42,654 nt of DNA from an uncultured Flavobacteriaceae bacterium (GTDB lineage Bacteria > Bacteroidota > Bacteroidia > Flavobacteriales > Flavobacteriaceae), in assembly GCA_905479415.1 (NCBI GenBank), contig CAJQMK010000029.1, forward strand, positions 1 through 42,654, read 5' to 3'. Each line of letters begins with the position of its first letter. Within the stretch, counting starts at the first letter, position 1. Position numbers and translations under genes: made by a program. This document shows, piece after piece, positions 24,221 through 32,929 of this stretch. The notes under the pieces were generated by a model. It was not told the DNA's origin. It saw nothing but the letters and a program-made list of their open reading frames with translations, and made no database searches.

Positions 24221-24985
24221 TTCTCCTCTGACTGAATTTATAAATTCAGCAATATTATCTTTATTGTTGTTTTTTAAAAACTTTATAAATGCTGATCCTA
24301 TTATAGCTCCTCTACTGTTTTTTGATGCGTCAAGAAAAGTTTTATTATTGCTAATTCCAAACCCAATTAATAATTTGGATTTTAAATCCATTGAATTAAT
24401 TCTTTTAAAATAATTTTTTTGATTTTCATCAAATGAATTTACCGCTCCTGTAATACTAAAACTACTAACCATATATATGAATCCTTTAGAAACTCTATCA
24501 ATAAACCGTATTCTTTCATTACTAGTTTGAGGAGTTATTAAAAACATATTTAATAAATTGTATTTATCGAATACAGATTTATATTCTTTTTCATATACCT
24601 CTACAGGTAAATCTGGTATTATTAATCCATCAATTCCAACAGTTTGACAATTTTTACAAAAATCTTCAACTCCAAATTGTAATATCGGGTTGAAATAACC
24701 CATTATTATTAAAGGAACATCTGTCTTTTTTCGAATATCTTTTAACTGATCAAAAAGTTTAATTGAATTCATTCCATTATTTAATGCTGTTGTAGAACTT
24801 TCTTGAATAGTTGGACCATCGGCTAGTGGATCACTAAAAGGAAGACCAATTTCAATCATGTCAACATTAGACCTAGTTAATTGAGTAATTATTTTTTCTG
24901 TATCATCAATGTTAGGGTATCCTGCAGTAAAATATATTGATAAAATATCTTTTTTTTCCTCTAAAACTTTATTTATTCTGTTCAT
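24203..24985 (-). CDS. trpA: Tryptophan synthase alpha chain
   Basis: TrpA cleaves indole-3-glycerol phosphate to indole, which is channelled to TrpB. The TIM-barrel protein of 260 residues shows FTAGYPN, MIEIGLPFSDPLADGPTIQ (with catalytic Glu) and the later GLIIPDLP and LLIGFGISN phosphate-binding loop. It is last in the trp operon, 2 bases after trpB. Its final 18 bases overlap yaaA on the other strand, so no terminator fits between them. Confidence 0.97.
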   Translation of the reverse strand: MNRINKVLEEKKDILSIYFTAGYPNIDDTEKIITQLTRSNVDMIEIGLPFSDPLADGPTIQESSTTALNNGMNSIKLFDQLKDIRKKTDVPLIIMGYFNPILQFGVEDFCKNCQTVGIDGLIIPDLPVEVYEKEYKSVFDKYNLLNMFLITPQTSNERIRFIDRVSKGFIYMVSSFSITGAVNSFDENQKNYFKRINSMDLKSKLLIGFGISNNKTFLDASKNSRGAIIGSAFIKFLKNNNKDNIAEFINSVRGESSSKH

Positions 24986-24987
24986 TG

Positions 24988-26175
24988 TTATAATTTGAAA
25001 TAATCAATATAAGTATCTAAATCTTTATCCCCTCTTCCAGAGCAATTAAAAACCAAAACATCATTTTTTTTAAATTCTTTTTTATCTAAAACAGCAAATG
25101 CATGTGATGTTTCTATTGCGGGAATAATTCCCTCAAGTCTAGATAAGTTTAGCCCCCAATCCATAGCTTCAGCATCATTAATTGAGTAAAATTCGCCTCT
25201 TTTAGATTTATACAAATTTGCATGCATTGGACCAATTCCAGGGTAATCTAAACCAGCAGAAATAGAGTAAGGTTCTGTAATTTGTCCATCCTTAGATTGC
25301 ATGAGTAATGTTTTTGATCCGTGTATTATTCCTTGTTTTCCTAAGATTGAAGTTGCTGCACTTTTTCCAGATTTAATTCCTTTTCCTGCTGCCTCTACGC
25401 AAATGATTTTAACATTATTATTATCTAAATAAGGGTAAAATAGACCTGCAGCATTACTTCCTCCCCCAACACAAGCTATTACGTAATTTGGATCTTTTGT
25501 GCCTTCCAATGTTTCTAATTGATTCATGACTTCTTTACCAATTACTGATTGAAATCTAGCAACCATATCAGGATAGGGATGAGGACCAACAACTGAGCCT
25601 ATTATGTAATGCGTATCAATTGGATTATTTATCCAATCTCTAATCGCTTCATTAGTTGCATCTTTCAGAGTTTTACTCCCTGAAGTTGCAGGTCTGACTT
25701 CCGCACCTAGCATTTTCATTCTAGCAACATTTGGAGCTTGTCTACTTATATCAATTTCACCCATATAAATTATACATTCTATTCCCATTAACGCACAAAC
25801 AGTAGCTGTAGCTACGCCATGTTGACCGGCACCTGTCTCTGCAATAATTCTTGTCTTGCCCAATTTTTTAGCTAATAAAATTTGACCAATTGTATTATTA
25901 ATTTTATGTGCACCAGTGTGGCATAAATCTTCTCTTTTAAGATATATTTTGGTATTATATTTTTCTGAAAGTCTGCTTGCAAAATATAAAGGAGTAGGTC
26001 TACCAACATAATCTTTTAAAAGTTCATCAAACTCTTTCTTAAAACTAGTCTCTGAACATATTTTTATGTATTTTGATCTTAATTCTTCAATATTGGAATA
26101 CATCATTTCTGGAATGTATGCGCCGCCAAATTCTCCGTAATATCCTTTGTTATCAACGTTATAAGTACTGTTCAT
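24988..26175 (-). CDS. trpB: Tryptophan synthase beta chain
   Basis: TrpB condenses indole and serine to make tryptophan, using PLP. The 395-residue protein carries [12 protein letters not shown], the PLP-Lys motif [33 protein letters not shown], and the phosphate-binding [10 protein letters not shown]. All are typical of the TrpB1 type that works with TrpA. It lies 3 bases after trpF and 2 before trpA. Confidence 0.98.
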   Translation of the reverse strand: MNSTYNVDNKGYYGEFGGAYIPEMMYSNIEELRSKYIKICSETSFKKEFDELLKDYVGRPTPLYFASRLSEKYNTKIYLKREDLCHTGAHKINNTIGQILLAKKLGKTRIIAETGAGQHGVATATVCALMGIECIIYMGEIDISRQAPNVARMKMLGAEVRPATSGSKTLKDATNEAIRDWINNPIDTHYIIGSVVGPHPYPDMVARFQSVIGKEVMNQLETLEGTKDPNYVIACVGGGSNAAGLFYPYLDNNNVKIICVEAAGKGIKSGKSAATSILGKQGIIHGSKTLLMQSKDGQITEPYSISAGLDYPGIGPMHANLYKSKRGEFYSINDAEAMDWGLNLSRLEGIIPAIETSHAFAVLDKKEFKKNDVLVFNCSGRGDKDLDTYIDYFKL

Positions 26176-26178
26176 TAT

Positions 26179-26781
26179 TTAAATTTTATCAATTAATGAT
26201 TTTATTTTATCTCTGTCTTTTTTTAAATTAGGTAATTCAAACTTGCTGTTTATATCTATTCCGATAATTGGATAAATTTTTCTAATTTTTTTAATCTCTT
26301 CGATATCATTCTCACTTATCCCTCCACTCAAAAAAAAATATTTTTTTGAATTGTAATTTTTTAATATTTCCCAATTAAATTTTTTTCCACTTCCTCCGTG
26401 AAGATTAGTTTTTGTGTCAAACAAATAATAATCTGAAACATTTTCAAATTTTTTCACTTTATCAAAATTAAAAGTATCATCAATTTTAAACACCTTTATT
26501 ACTTTACAAATTGATTTTATTGATAAACAATATCTGACATCTTCTTCTCCGTGAAGCTGAACATAATCAAGTTTGTATTTTTTTATATTATCAATTACTT
26601 CATTGATTTCCTGATTCACAAAAACACCAACTCTATTTATTTTATCATTTAATATTAATTTTGATTCATTAAAAAATCTTTTTGATTTCTTGTAAAAAAT
26701 AAAACCCATAAAATCAGGCTTTAAGCTTTCAATTTCACTAATATTTTCTGAGAATTTCATCCCACAAACTTTTAATTTCAT
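26179..26781 (-). CDS. trpF: Phosphoribosylanthranilate isomerase
   Basis: TrpF isomerises phosphoribosylanthranilate, the third step of tryptophan synthesis. The 200-residue TIM barrel shows LKVCGMKFSENI with the catalytic Cys, DFMGFIFYKKSKR, VGVFVNQ, YVQLHGEED, YYLFDTKT with the catalytic Asp, and the C-terminal FFLSGGI phosphate loop with GIDINSKFE. It overlaps trpC by 4 bases, so it is translationally coupled, and lies 3 bases before trpB. It is separate from trpC, unlike the fused enzyme of E. coli. Confidence 0.96.
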   Translation of the reverse strand: MKLKVCGMKFSENISEIESLKPDFMGFIFYKKSKRFFNESKLILNDKINRVGVFVNQEINEVIDNIKKYKLDYVQLHGEEDVRYCLSIKSICKVIKVFKIDDTFNFDKVKKFENVSDYYLFDTKTNLHGGSGKKFNWEILKNYNSKKYFFLSGGISENDIEEIKKIRKIYPIIGIDINSKFELPNLKKDRDKIKSLIDKI

Positions 26782-27560
26782 ATTATGTTTTGAATTAGAT
26801 TTAAAACTTCTTTTCCTGGATTATTATTTTTCATAAATAATTCTCCGATTAAAAAACCTTTAAATCCATTTTTTCTAAGTTTTATTATTTCATCGTAATT
26901 TGAAATTCCACTTTCTGAGATTGTTAAATAATTTTCAGGAATCATATTAGATAATTTTATACTTGTATTAATATCAACTTCAAAAGTTTTTAAATTCCTG
27001 TTATTAACTCCAATGATATCAATAGTGTCTATTAAACATTTTTTTAATTCATTTTCATCATGTACTTCAATTAACACCTCAAGTCCAATTTCTTTTGCTA
27101 ATGAGCTAAGACTCTTTATTTTATCTTTTTCAAGACATGCTGCAATCAACAGTATAACATCAGCACCATTTGCCTTGGCTTCGATTATTTGATATTCATC
27201 AATAATAAATTCTTTTCTTAAAATTGGAATATTTGTTAATTTTCTGGCATTTCTCAAGTCATTCAAACTTCCTCCAAAATATTCTTTGTCAGTTAATACA
27301 GAAATTCCGCAAACATTCGCATTATGATAACCAATAATTATTTCATTAATTGAAATAGAATTATTTATAATTGACTTTGAAGGAGATTTTCTTTTATGTT
27401 CAGCAATAATTCCATGTGAACTATTTTTTAATCTATCAACTAAAGAAATTGATTTCCTTTCAAAATCTGAAAGTTTTTTTAATTCTTCAATTGAAATTGT
27501 TTTTTTAACAATATCTAATTCCTTTTTTTTGGTTTCTATTATTTTTTCTAGAATAGTCAT
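26778..27560 (-). CDS. trpC: Indole-3-glycerol phosphate synthase
   Basis: TrpC closes the indole ring in the fourth step of the pathway. The 260-residue protein carries IIAEHKRKSPSK with the catalytic Lys, VLTDKEYFGGS, ILRKEFIIDEYQI, VLIEVHDENEL, VNNRNLKTFEVD and SESGI. All catalytic residues of the family appear in place. Its ATG overlaps the trpD stop by one base (TAATG), and it overlaps trpF by 4 bases. Confidence 0.97.
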   Translation of the reverse strand: MTILEKIIETKKKELDIVKKTISIEELKKLSDFERKSISLVDRLKNSSHGIIAEHKRKSPSKSIINNSISINEIIIGYHNANVCGISVLTDKEYFGGSLNDLRNARKLTNIPILRKEFIIDEYQIIEAKANGADVILLIAACLEKDKIKSLSSLAKEIGLEVLIEVHDENELKKCLIDTIDIIGVNNRNLKTFEVDINTSIKLSNMIPENYLTISESGISNYDEIIKLRKNGFKGFLIGELFMKNNNPGKEVLNLIQNII

Positions 27561-28552
27561 TATTCACTTAAGTTTTTAAGTTTATTAAATGCCTCAAATG
27601 CTTTATTCGATTTTAAAGCTTCTTTTGCTTTTTCAATACCATCTTCAATTGAAATATTTAATGCGGTAGAAATAGCTAATCCTGCATTTGCAAAAATGAC
27701 TTGGTTTTGAGATTTAGTTCCTTTATTTTGTAAAATATTCATGAATATTTTTGCAGACTCTTTAATTGTTTCTCCTCCATTGATAGATTTTGAATTTAAT
27801 TTTTGTAAACTTAAACCTTGTGGCGAAAATATGTTTTCTTCATTTCTAGTTATTATTTTAACGTTTCCTGTTAGTGATATTTCATCATAACCATCTAAAG
27901 AATGAATTATCGCATAGTTTTTATTTGTTTTTTGAAATAAATAGGAATAAAGCCTGGCTAGCTCTAAATTAAATACACCTACTATTTGATTTTTTGGAAA
28001 AGATGGATTTACTAAAGGTCCTAAAATATTAAAAAAAGTTTTTAATCCTAGTTCTTTTCTTATTGGTGCAACATTTTTCATCGCGGGGTGAAAAAGAGGT
28101 GCATGTAAAATACATATTCCACTTTTTTCAATTGATTTTTTTAAAAAATCTTTATTATTTGAAAACTTGATACCTAAAAACTCCAATACATTACTTGATC
28201 CACAAGATGATGAAACTCCATAATTACCATGCTTTGAAACATTTACTTTAGCACCAGCAGTTACAAAAGCTGATAACGTAGAAATATTAAATGTGTCTTT
28301 ATTATCTCCTCCTGTTCCACATAAATCAATTGTATTATAATCAGATAAATCAATCTTAATACATAGTTCAAGTAATGCTTCTTTAAAACCTTGCAGTTCC
28401 TCCAAAGTAATATTTCTCATCATAAAAATTGTCAAAAACGAACTAATGTGACTATTGTTATACTTTCCTTTTGAAATATTTAATAGCACTTCTTTGGCTT
28501 CATCTTTAGATAAAGTATTATGTGAGCTTAGTTTGTTAATTATATCTTTCAT
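27560..28552 (-). CDS. trpD: Anthranilate phosphoribosyltransferase
   Basis: TrpD attaches a phosphoribosyl group to anthranilate. The PRPP-binding signature DLCGTGGDNKDTFNIST is present, together with KHGNYGVSSSCGSSNVLEFLG and FHPAMKNVAPIRKELGLKTFFNILGPLVNP. Length of 330 is normal and there is no fused glutaminase domain, since trpG is separate. It lies 3 bases after trpG. Confidence 0.97.
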   Translation of the reverse strand: MKDIINKLSSHNTLSKDEAKEVLLNISKGKYNNSHISSFLTIFMMRNITLEELQGFKEALLELCIKIDLSDYNTIDLCGTGGDNKDTFNISTLSAFVTAGAKVNVSKHGNYGVSSSCGSSNVLEFLGIKFSNNKDFLKKSIEKSGICILHAPLFHPAMKNVAPIRKELGLKTFFNILGPLVNPSFPKNQIVGVFNLELARLYSYLFQKTNKNYAIIHSLDGYDEISLTGNVKIITRNEENIFSPQGLSLQKLNSKSINGGETIKESAKIFMNILQNKGTKSQNQVIFANAGLAISTALNISIEDGIEKAKEALKSNKAFEAFNKLKNLSE

Positions 28553-28555
28553 TAA

Positions 28556-29116
28556 TTAATTTTTTAACCAATTATTTAGAAGTGCTTTTCCTTCCTCAGT
28601 CAATATTGATTCTGGATGAAATTGGACTCCTCTAATATCATAATCCTTATGTTTTAAAGCCATTATTTGTTTGTTTTCATCATAGGCTAAAATCTCAAGG
28701 CAGTCCGGAATCGGTTCCTCTACAACCCAAGAGTGGTATCTACCAACATTTAGTGGATTTGATAGATTATTGAAAATATAATCTTTCTTTATAATATCAA
28801 TTTTACTAGCTACGCCATGAAAGACTTCGTCAAGGTTTTTGAGTTTAGCTCCAAAAACTTCTGCTATTGCTTGATGACCTAAGCAAACTCCAAGTATTTT
28901 TTTTGATTTTCCAAAATGATTAATAATGTTTTTCAATTCTCCAGCTTCGTCTGGAATACCTGGTCCTGGTGAGAGTACTATGCAATCATATTTCTCAATC
29001 TCTTTCAAAGTTACCTCGTCATTTCTTTTGACGGTAACTTCACAATTTAGTTCCTCAAAATAATGAACTAGATTATAAGTGAAAGAATCGTAATTATCTA
29101 TAACTATTAATTTCAT
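28556..29116 (-). CDS. trpG: Anthranilate synthase glutaminase component
   Basis: TrpG supplies ammonia from glutamine to TrpE. The class I glutamine amidotransferase shows IDNYDSFTYNLVHY, VLSPGPGIPDEAG, the nucleophile in GVCLGHQAIAE, and the His-Glu pair in QFHPESILTEEG. Length of 186 is normal. TrpG may also serve p-aminobenzoate synthesis, as in some bacteria; its position in the trp operon supports the anthranilate role. It is 2 bases after trpE. Confidence 0.96.
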   Translation of the reverse strand: MKLIVIDNYDSFTYNLVHYFEELNCEVTVKRNDEVTLKEIEKYDCIVLSPGPGIPDEAGELKNIINHFGKSKKILGVCLGHQAIAEVFGAKLKNLDEVFHGVASKIDIIKKDYIFNNLSNPLNVGRYHSWVVEEPIPDCLEILAYDENKQIMALKHKDYDIRGVQFHPESILTEEGKALLNNWLKN

Positions 29117-29118
29117 GT

Positions 29119-30513
29119 TTAGATTTTTTCAGCTAGTTCTAAAGCCTTGTTTAAGGCCCCTAGTTTATTATTAATTTCTTGTAATTCACTAATAGGATTA
29201 GATTTTGAGACAATACCTGCTCCAGCTTGAAAAATGAGTTCATGATTTTTACTCAAAAATGATCTTATAATAATAGCATGATTAAAATTACCTTCAAAAT
29301 CCATAAACCCAAGTGCTCCACCATAAAATGATCTGTTACAATTTTCATATTTGGAAATTAATTGCATAGCTCTGTGTTTTGGAGCTCCTGACAATGTACC
29401 CGCAGGAAAGGTGTCAGCTGCAATTTGTAGGGTGGAGGAATTATTTTTTTTAGTAGCGGTCACTTTGGAAACTAAATGAATAACATGTGAATAAAATTGT
29501 ATTTCTCTATCTTTTTCAACAGTAACGTTATTACCATTTCTGCTCAAATCATTTCTAGCTAAATCCACAAGCATCATGTGTTCGCTATTTTCTTTTTTAT
29601 CAATAGCTAATTTTTTAGCTTCAATCGAATCTTTATTATCATTTCCTGTTCTTATAAAAGTTCCTGCTATTGGATGAATTTCTGCTTTATTATTTTCAAC
29701 AACAAGTTGAGCTTCAGGCGAACTTCCAAATATTTTATAACTACCATAATCAAAATAAAATAAATAAGGAGAAGGATTTACTGATCTTAGAGCTCTATAT
29801 AAATTAAACTCATCACCTTCAAATTTTTGTTTGAACCTTCTTGACAATACTATTTGAAATACATCTCCTCTTTCACAATGTTTTATTCCTTTTTTAACTA
29901 AATCCAAATACTCATTATCTTTTAAATTTGATCTTATTTCTCCAGATTTTGAAAAAGGATATTTAGACAATTTATTAGACTTTATATGTTCTTCAATTTC
30001 ATCTAAATTATTTTTTTCATCATAGCTGTGGTGCAGTAAAATAGCTTCGTTATTGAAAACATTAATTATAATAATATTTGAATAAAATGCATAAAAAATA
30101 TCCGGAATTTCAATATCATTTTTTTTAGATTTTAATGAAATTTTTTCAAAATGTTTTACTGCATCATAATTCATATATCCAATTAATCCGCTCTCGAAAA
30201 ATTTTGAATCTGACTTTAAAGTTTTAAATCTTTTACAAAATAAGTTTAACTCTGAAACAACGTTAACTCGTTTATCAATTTCTTTGTTTTGACTTTTTTT
30301 ATCAGGAAATGTTTGATTTATTTGATCTCCTTTAACTTTAAATGTTGAAATTGGGTTAAAACACACATATGCATAACTATTATCGTTAGCTCCATAATCA
30401 CTACTTTCTAAAAGTATTGAATTAGAAAATTTATCTCTAATTTTTTGATATATACTAACGGGTGTCATTGTATCAGCTAATATTTTTTTTCTAAAAGTTT
30501 TTATTTTATACAC
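29119..30513 (-). CDS. trpE: Anthranilate synthase component I
   Basis: TrpE converts chorismate to anthranilate and is the usual point of feedback inhibition. The regulatory LLES motif (34-37, SILLESSDYG) for tryptophan binding is intact, so feedback control is likely. The chorismate-binding part shows GDVFQIVLSRRF, the IAGTF motif, EHMMLVDLARNDLSRNG and FPAGTLSGAPKHRAMQLI, and ends GAGIVSKSNP. The start is GTG (30513); an in-frame TAA lies five codons upstream and no ATG fits. It is the first structural gene of the operon, about 20 bases after the attenuator hairpin. Confidence 0.97.
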   Translation of the reverse strand: MYKIKTFRKKILADTMTPVSIYQKIRDKFSNSILLESSDYGANDNSYAYVCFNPISTFKVKGDQINQTFPDKKSQNKEIDKRVNVVSELNLFCKRFKTLKSDSKFFESGLIGYMNYDAVKHFEKISLKSKKNDIEIPDIFYAFYSNIIIINVFNNEAILLHHSYDEKNNLDEIEEHIKSNKLSKYPFSKSGEIRSNLKDNEYLDLVKKGIKHCERGDVFQIVLSRRFKQKFEGDEFNLYRALRSVNPSPYLFYFDYGSYKIFGSSPEAQLVVENNKAEIHPIAGTFIRTGNDNKDSIEAKKLAIDKKENSEHMMLVDLARNDLSRNGNNVTVEKDREIQFYSHVIHLVSKVTATKKNNSSTLQIAADTFPAGTLSGAPKHRAMQLISKYENCNRSFYGGALGFMDFEGNFNHAIIIRSFLSKNHELIFQAGAGIVSKSNPISELQEINNKLGALNKALELAEKI

Positions 30514-30532
30514 TATTATATGTTTTTAATTA

Positions 30533-30562
30533 AAAAAGGCTTGTCGATAAACAAGCCTTTTT
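30533..30562 (-). terminator. trp attenuator: intrinsic terminator in the trpE leader
   Basis: On the minus strand AAAAAGGCTTGT pairs perfectly with ACAAGCCTTTTT around a 6-base loop (TTATCG), and ends in a T run. It lies between the leader peptide stop and trpE, about 20 bases before the trpE start codon. A UCUUUU in the preceding spacer can pair with the 5' arm (AAAAGG), and the longer GATAATCTTTT can instead pair with AAAAAATTATC inside the leader ORF. That is the alternating 1:2 / 2:3 / 3:4 logic of an attenuator, though AT-rich. Confidence 0.85.
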
Positions 30563-30593
30563 ATATTTGAACAAACTAAAAGATTATCTCGAC

Positions 30594-30647
30594 TTAATTA
30601 AAATTAAGTAAACGCCACCAATTAGAATGTGATAATTTTTTAAACAT
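30594..30647 (-). CDS. trpL: trp operon leader peptide
   Basis: A 17-residue ORF, MFKKLSHSNWWRLLNFN, starts at the ATG at 30647 and holds two adjacent Trp codons (TGG TGG, residues 10-11) upstream of an intrinsic terminator and trpE. This is the classic plan for ribosome-mediated attenuation: with scarce charged tRNA-Trp the ribosome stalls at the pair and the terminator does not form. The stop codon lies directly beside the candidate segment 2, so a ribosome finishing the peptide would cover it. The ORF is too short for the ORF track. The promoter -7 box ends 4 bases before its ATG, so the leader mRNA may begin at the AUG. Confidence 0.82.
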   Translation of the reverse strand: MFKKLSHSNWWRLLNFN

Positions 30648-30651
30648 TATT

Positions 30652-30682
30652 CAAATATATAAACGAAAATTATACATAACAA
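30652..30682 (-). promoter_or_regulatory. Promoter of the trp operon
   Basis: On the minus strand TTG (30682-30680), 20 bases of spacer, then TATATTTG (30659-30652) match the Bacteroidota consensus in both elements. The predicted start falls at about 30647, on the leader peptide ATG. The rhodanese gene is divergent on the other side. Confidence 0.7.
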
Positions 30683-30721
30683 CAAATATTTAATAATTTT
30701 ATTTTTAAATTAAAATAATAA

Positions 30722-31027
30722 ATGGATTTAGATCAAATAAAATGGGCAAGTGAGTCTGTTGAGACAAATAATATTATTCTCGACGTTAGAACACCAGAAG
30801 AATTTAGTGAAGGTTATATTGCTAATGCTACTAATTTAAACATATACGATGCAAATACATTTATGTCCAAAATTCAATCATATAACAAAGAAAATAGCTA
30901 TTACCTATATTGTAAATCAGGTGCTAGAAGTGCCCAAGCCTGTCAGATAATGAGTCAATTAGGCTTTAATAATGTTTATAATCTTCTTGGCGGTATTACA
31001 AATTGGAAAGGAGAAATTTCAAAATGA
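30722..31027 (+). CDS. Single-domain rhodanese-like protein
   Basis: The 101-residue protein is one rhodanese domain, with NIILDVRTPEEFSEGYIANATNLNI and the active loop YLYCKSGARSAQA (Cys64). It ends with the usual YNLLGGITNWKGE. Such stand-alone domains carry persulfide sulfur, but the physiological partner is unknown. It has no signal peptide, so it is probably cytoplasmic. Its stop overlaps the PspC-like gene by 4 bases (ATGA), so the two are coupled. It is divergent from the trp operon. Confidence 0.93.
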   Translation: MDLDQIKWASESVETNNIILDVRTPEEFSEGYIANATNLNIYDANTFMSKIQSYNKENSYYLYCKSGARSAQACQIMSQLGFNNVYNLLGGITNWKGEISK

Positions 31028-31245
31028 TGTTGCGTTTAAGGTATTTTTTTGAAAGACACGGTTATTCAGTTTGTTCAAGATTAGCTGATTGGTTGGGTAT
31101 GAAGAAAAAAAATGTTAGAATATTTTTTATATACAGTAGTTTTTTCTCACTTGGATTTGGTTTTTTTTTCTATCTGATTCTTGCTTTTTGGTTAAAGATT
31201 AAAGATTTAATTTCTTCTAAAAGATCATCAGTGTTTGATTTGTAA
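31024..31245 (+). CDS. PspC-domain small membrane protein
   Basis: From the ATG at 31024, which overlaps the rhodanese stop, the protein has 73 residues; the ORF track begins 7 codons earlier at a non-ATG codon inside the rhodanese gene. It resembles stand-alone flavobacterial PspC domains: RYFFERHGYSVCSRLADWLGMKKKNVRIFFIYSSFFSLGF, a hydrophobic stretch (about 34-57), then the conserved AFWLKIKDLI and SVFDL ending. PspC is a membrane component of the phage-shock response in Proteobacteria; no other psp genes are present here, so the role may differ. Confidence 0.85.
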   Translation: MMLRLRYFFERHGYSVCSRLADWLGMKKKNVRIFFIYSSFFSLGFGFFFYLILAFWLKIKDLISSKRSSVFDL

Positions 31246-31313
31246 TAAAAAACATTTGAATTATTATTTATTATTTGCATCTTGTTAATTATTCTCACAC
31301 TTAACTAAAACAA

Positions 31314-32846
31314 ATGAAAAAAATATATTTATCCCTTTTGTTAATTTTATCTACTTCACTTTCTTTTTCACAGGAAAAAGGTATTGATCAAAAAATAGAT
31401 GAGGCCTTTGCTCCAATTTCTAATTTTTTTAGTGAAGTTGTTTTCTTTCAAGTTGGAGGATATCCTTTTGTAATATTATTACTGGTAGGTAGTGCGATGT
31501 TCTTCACTTTATATTTTGGATTTCCAAATATCAAGTATTTTTTTACTGCAGTTAATGTTGTTAGAGGAAAATACGACGATCATGATAAAAGTGAATCAAA
31601 CGATTCTGGTGAGGGAGAAGTGTCCCATTTTCAAGCATTAGCTACAGCAGTTTCTGGAACTGTTGGAAATGGAAATATCGCTGGAGTAGCTTTAGCTATT
31701 GCGCTTGGTGGTCCAGGAGCAACTTTTTGGATGATTATTTGTGGTTTACTAGGAATGTCAACAAAATTTGTTGAATGTACATTAGGTGTTCAATACAGAG
31801 ATGTTGGAGAAGACGGAACAGTGTATGGAGGCCCAATGTATTATTTGACAAAAGGACTAAAGGAAAAAGGTTTTGAAAATTTAGGTAAAATCGCGGCCGT
31901 TATTTTTGCAATATGTTGTATTGGAGGTTCTTTTGGTGGTGGAAATGCTGCTCAGTCTAATCAGGCAACTATTGTGGTTAAACAGTTATTAGGTTTTGAA
32001 AGTACAAGCGCCGGAGCTGTTATTGGAATAATTTTAGCAATTGTTGTTGGTGTGATAATTATCGGAGGGATTAAAAGAATTGCTTCAGTTACTGAAAAAG
32101 TAGTTCCATTTATGGCCCTTCTTTATTTATTTGCTTGTTTGTATATAATATTATCAAATTTCACATTTGTTGATGATGCAATTAGCTTGATTATATCAGA
32201 GGCGTTTAATCCTACTGCAATGGGAGTAGGTGGTGTTATTGGAGTTCTTATGGTTGGTTTTAAAAGAGCTGCATTTTCAAATGAGGCTGGAGCAGGTTCT
32301 GCTTCAATTGCACACTCTGCTGTAAAGACAAAGTATTCAGCTAGTGAAGGATTGGTAGCGCTTTTAGAACCTTTTATAGATACTGTAGTTATTTGCACAA
32401 TGACCGCTCTTGTTATAATAATTTTCAATTTTGGTGGATACTTTGAATATGGAGGTGATGGTTTAGGAACTGTAATGATTGATGGTGTTCCATATGAGGG
32501 TGCAGGAATAACATCTCAAGCCTTTGCCCAGTACATTCCATTTTCTGACGTGTTCTTGACAATTGCGGTAGTATTATTTGCTGTTTCAACTATGATTTCT
32601 TGGTCATATTATGGTTTACAGTCTTGGAAATTTTTATTTGGAAGAGGAAAAGCAGCTGATTTAACTTATAAATTATTATTTTGTTTATTTATTGTTATTG
32701 GTGCAGCTGCAAGTATGAATTCAATATGGGCATTTTCTGATGCAATGATTTTTGCTATGGTATTTCCAAATATGATTGGACTATACTTTTTATTTCCTGT
32801 TGTTAAGGAACAACTTAATAAATATTTGAAAGTTATTAAACAGTAG
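31314..32846 (+). CDS. AGCS-family alanine/glycine:cation symporter
   Basis: The 510-residue transporter has about ten or eleven membrane segments and AGCS signatures such as GTVGNGNIAGVALAIALGGPGATFWM, EGLVALLEPFIDTVVICTMTALVI and FSTMISWSYYGLQSW. It likely takes up alanine or glycine with sodium. The N-terminus looks like a cleavable signal peptide (MKKIYLSLLLILSTSLSFSQ), followed by a short linker before the first transport helix. I recall such extensions in Bacteroidota AGCS proteins. The gene stands alone between the PspC-like gene and the acyl-CoA dehydrogenase. Confidence 0.94.
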   Translation: MKKIYLSLLLILSTSLSFSQEKGIDQKIDEAFAPISNFFSEVVFFQVGGYPFVILLLVGSAMFFTLYFGFPNIKYFFTAVNVVRGKYDDHDKSESNDSGEGEVSHFQALATAVSGTVGNGNIAGVALAIALGGPGATFWMIICGLLGMSTKFVECTLGVQYRDVGEDGTVYGGPMYYLTKGLKEKGFENLGKIAAVIFAICCIGGSFGGGNAAQSNQATIVVKQLLGFESTSAGAVIGIILAIVVGVIIIGGIKRIASVTEKVVPFMALLYLFACLYIILSNFTFVDDAISLIISEAFNPTAMGVGGVIGVLMVGFKRAAFSNEAGAGSASIAHSAVKTKYSASEGLVALLEPFIDTVVICTMTALVIIIFNFGGYFEYGGDGLGTVMIDGVPYEGAGITSQAFAQYIPFSDVFLTIAVVLFAVSTMISWSYYGLQSWKFLFGRGKAADLTYKLLFCLFIVIGAAASMNSIWAFSDAMIFAMVFPNMIGLYFLFPVVKEQLNKYLKVIKQ

Positions 32847-32929
32847 ATTTTATTTATGTTATAATCATAAATTACCTTAATTTTGGCATTAATATTGTTA
32901 ATACGTTATTAGAATATTTCAATTAATTT

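Noticed and set aside
32852-32872. Inverted repeat ATTTATG-TTATAAT-CATAAAT after the AGCS gene
   Set aside because: It is nearly all A and T, has no T run after it, and could arise by chance; not a convincing terminator or operator.
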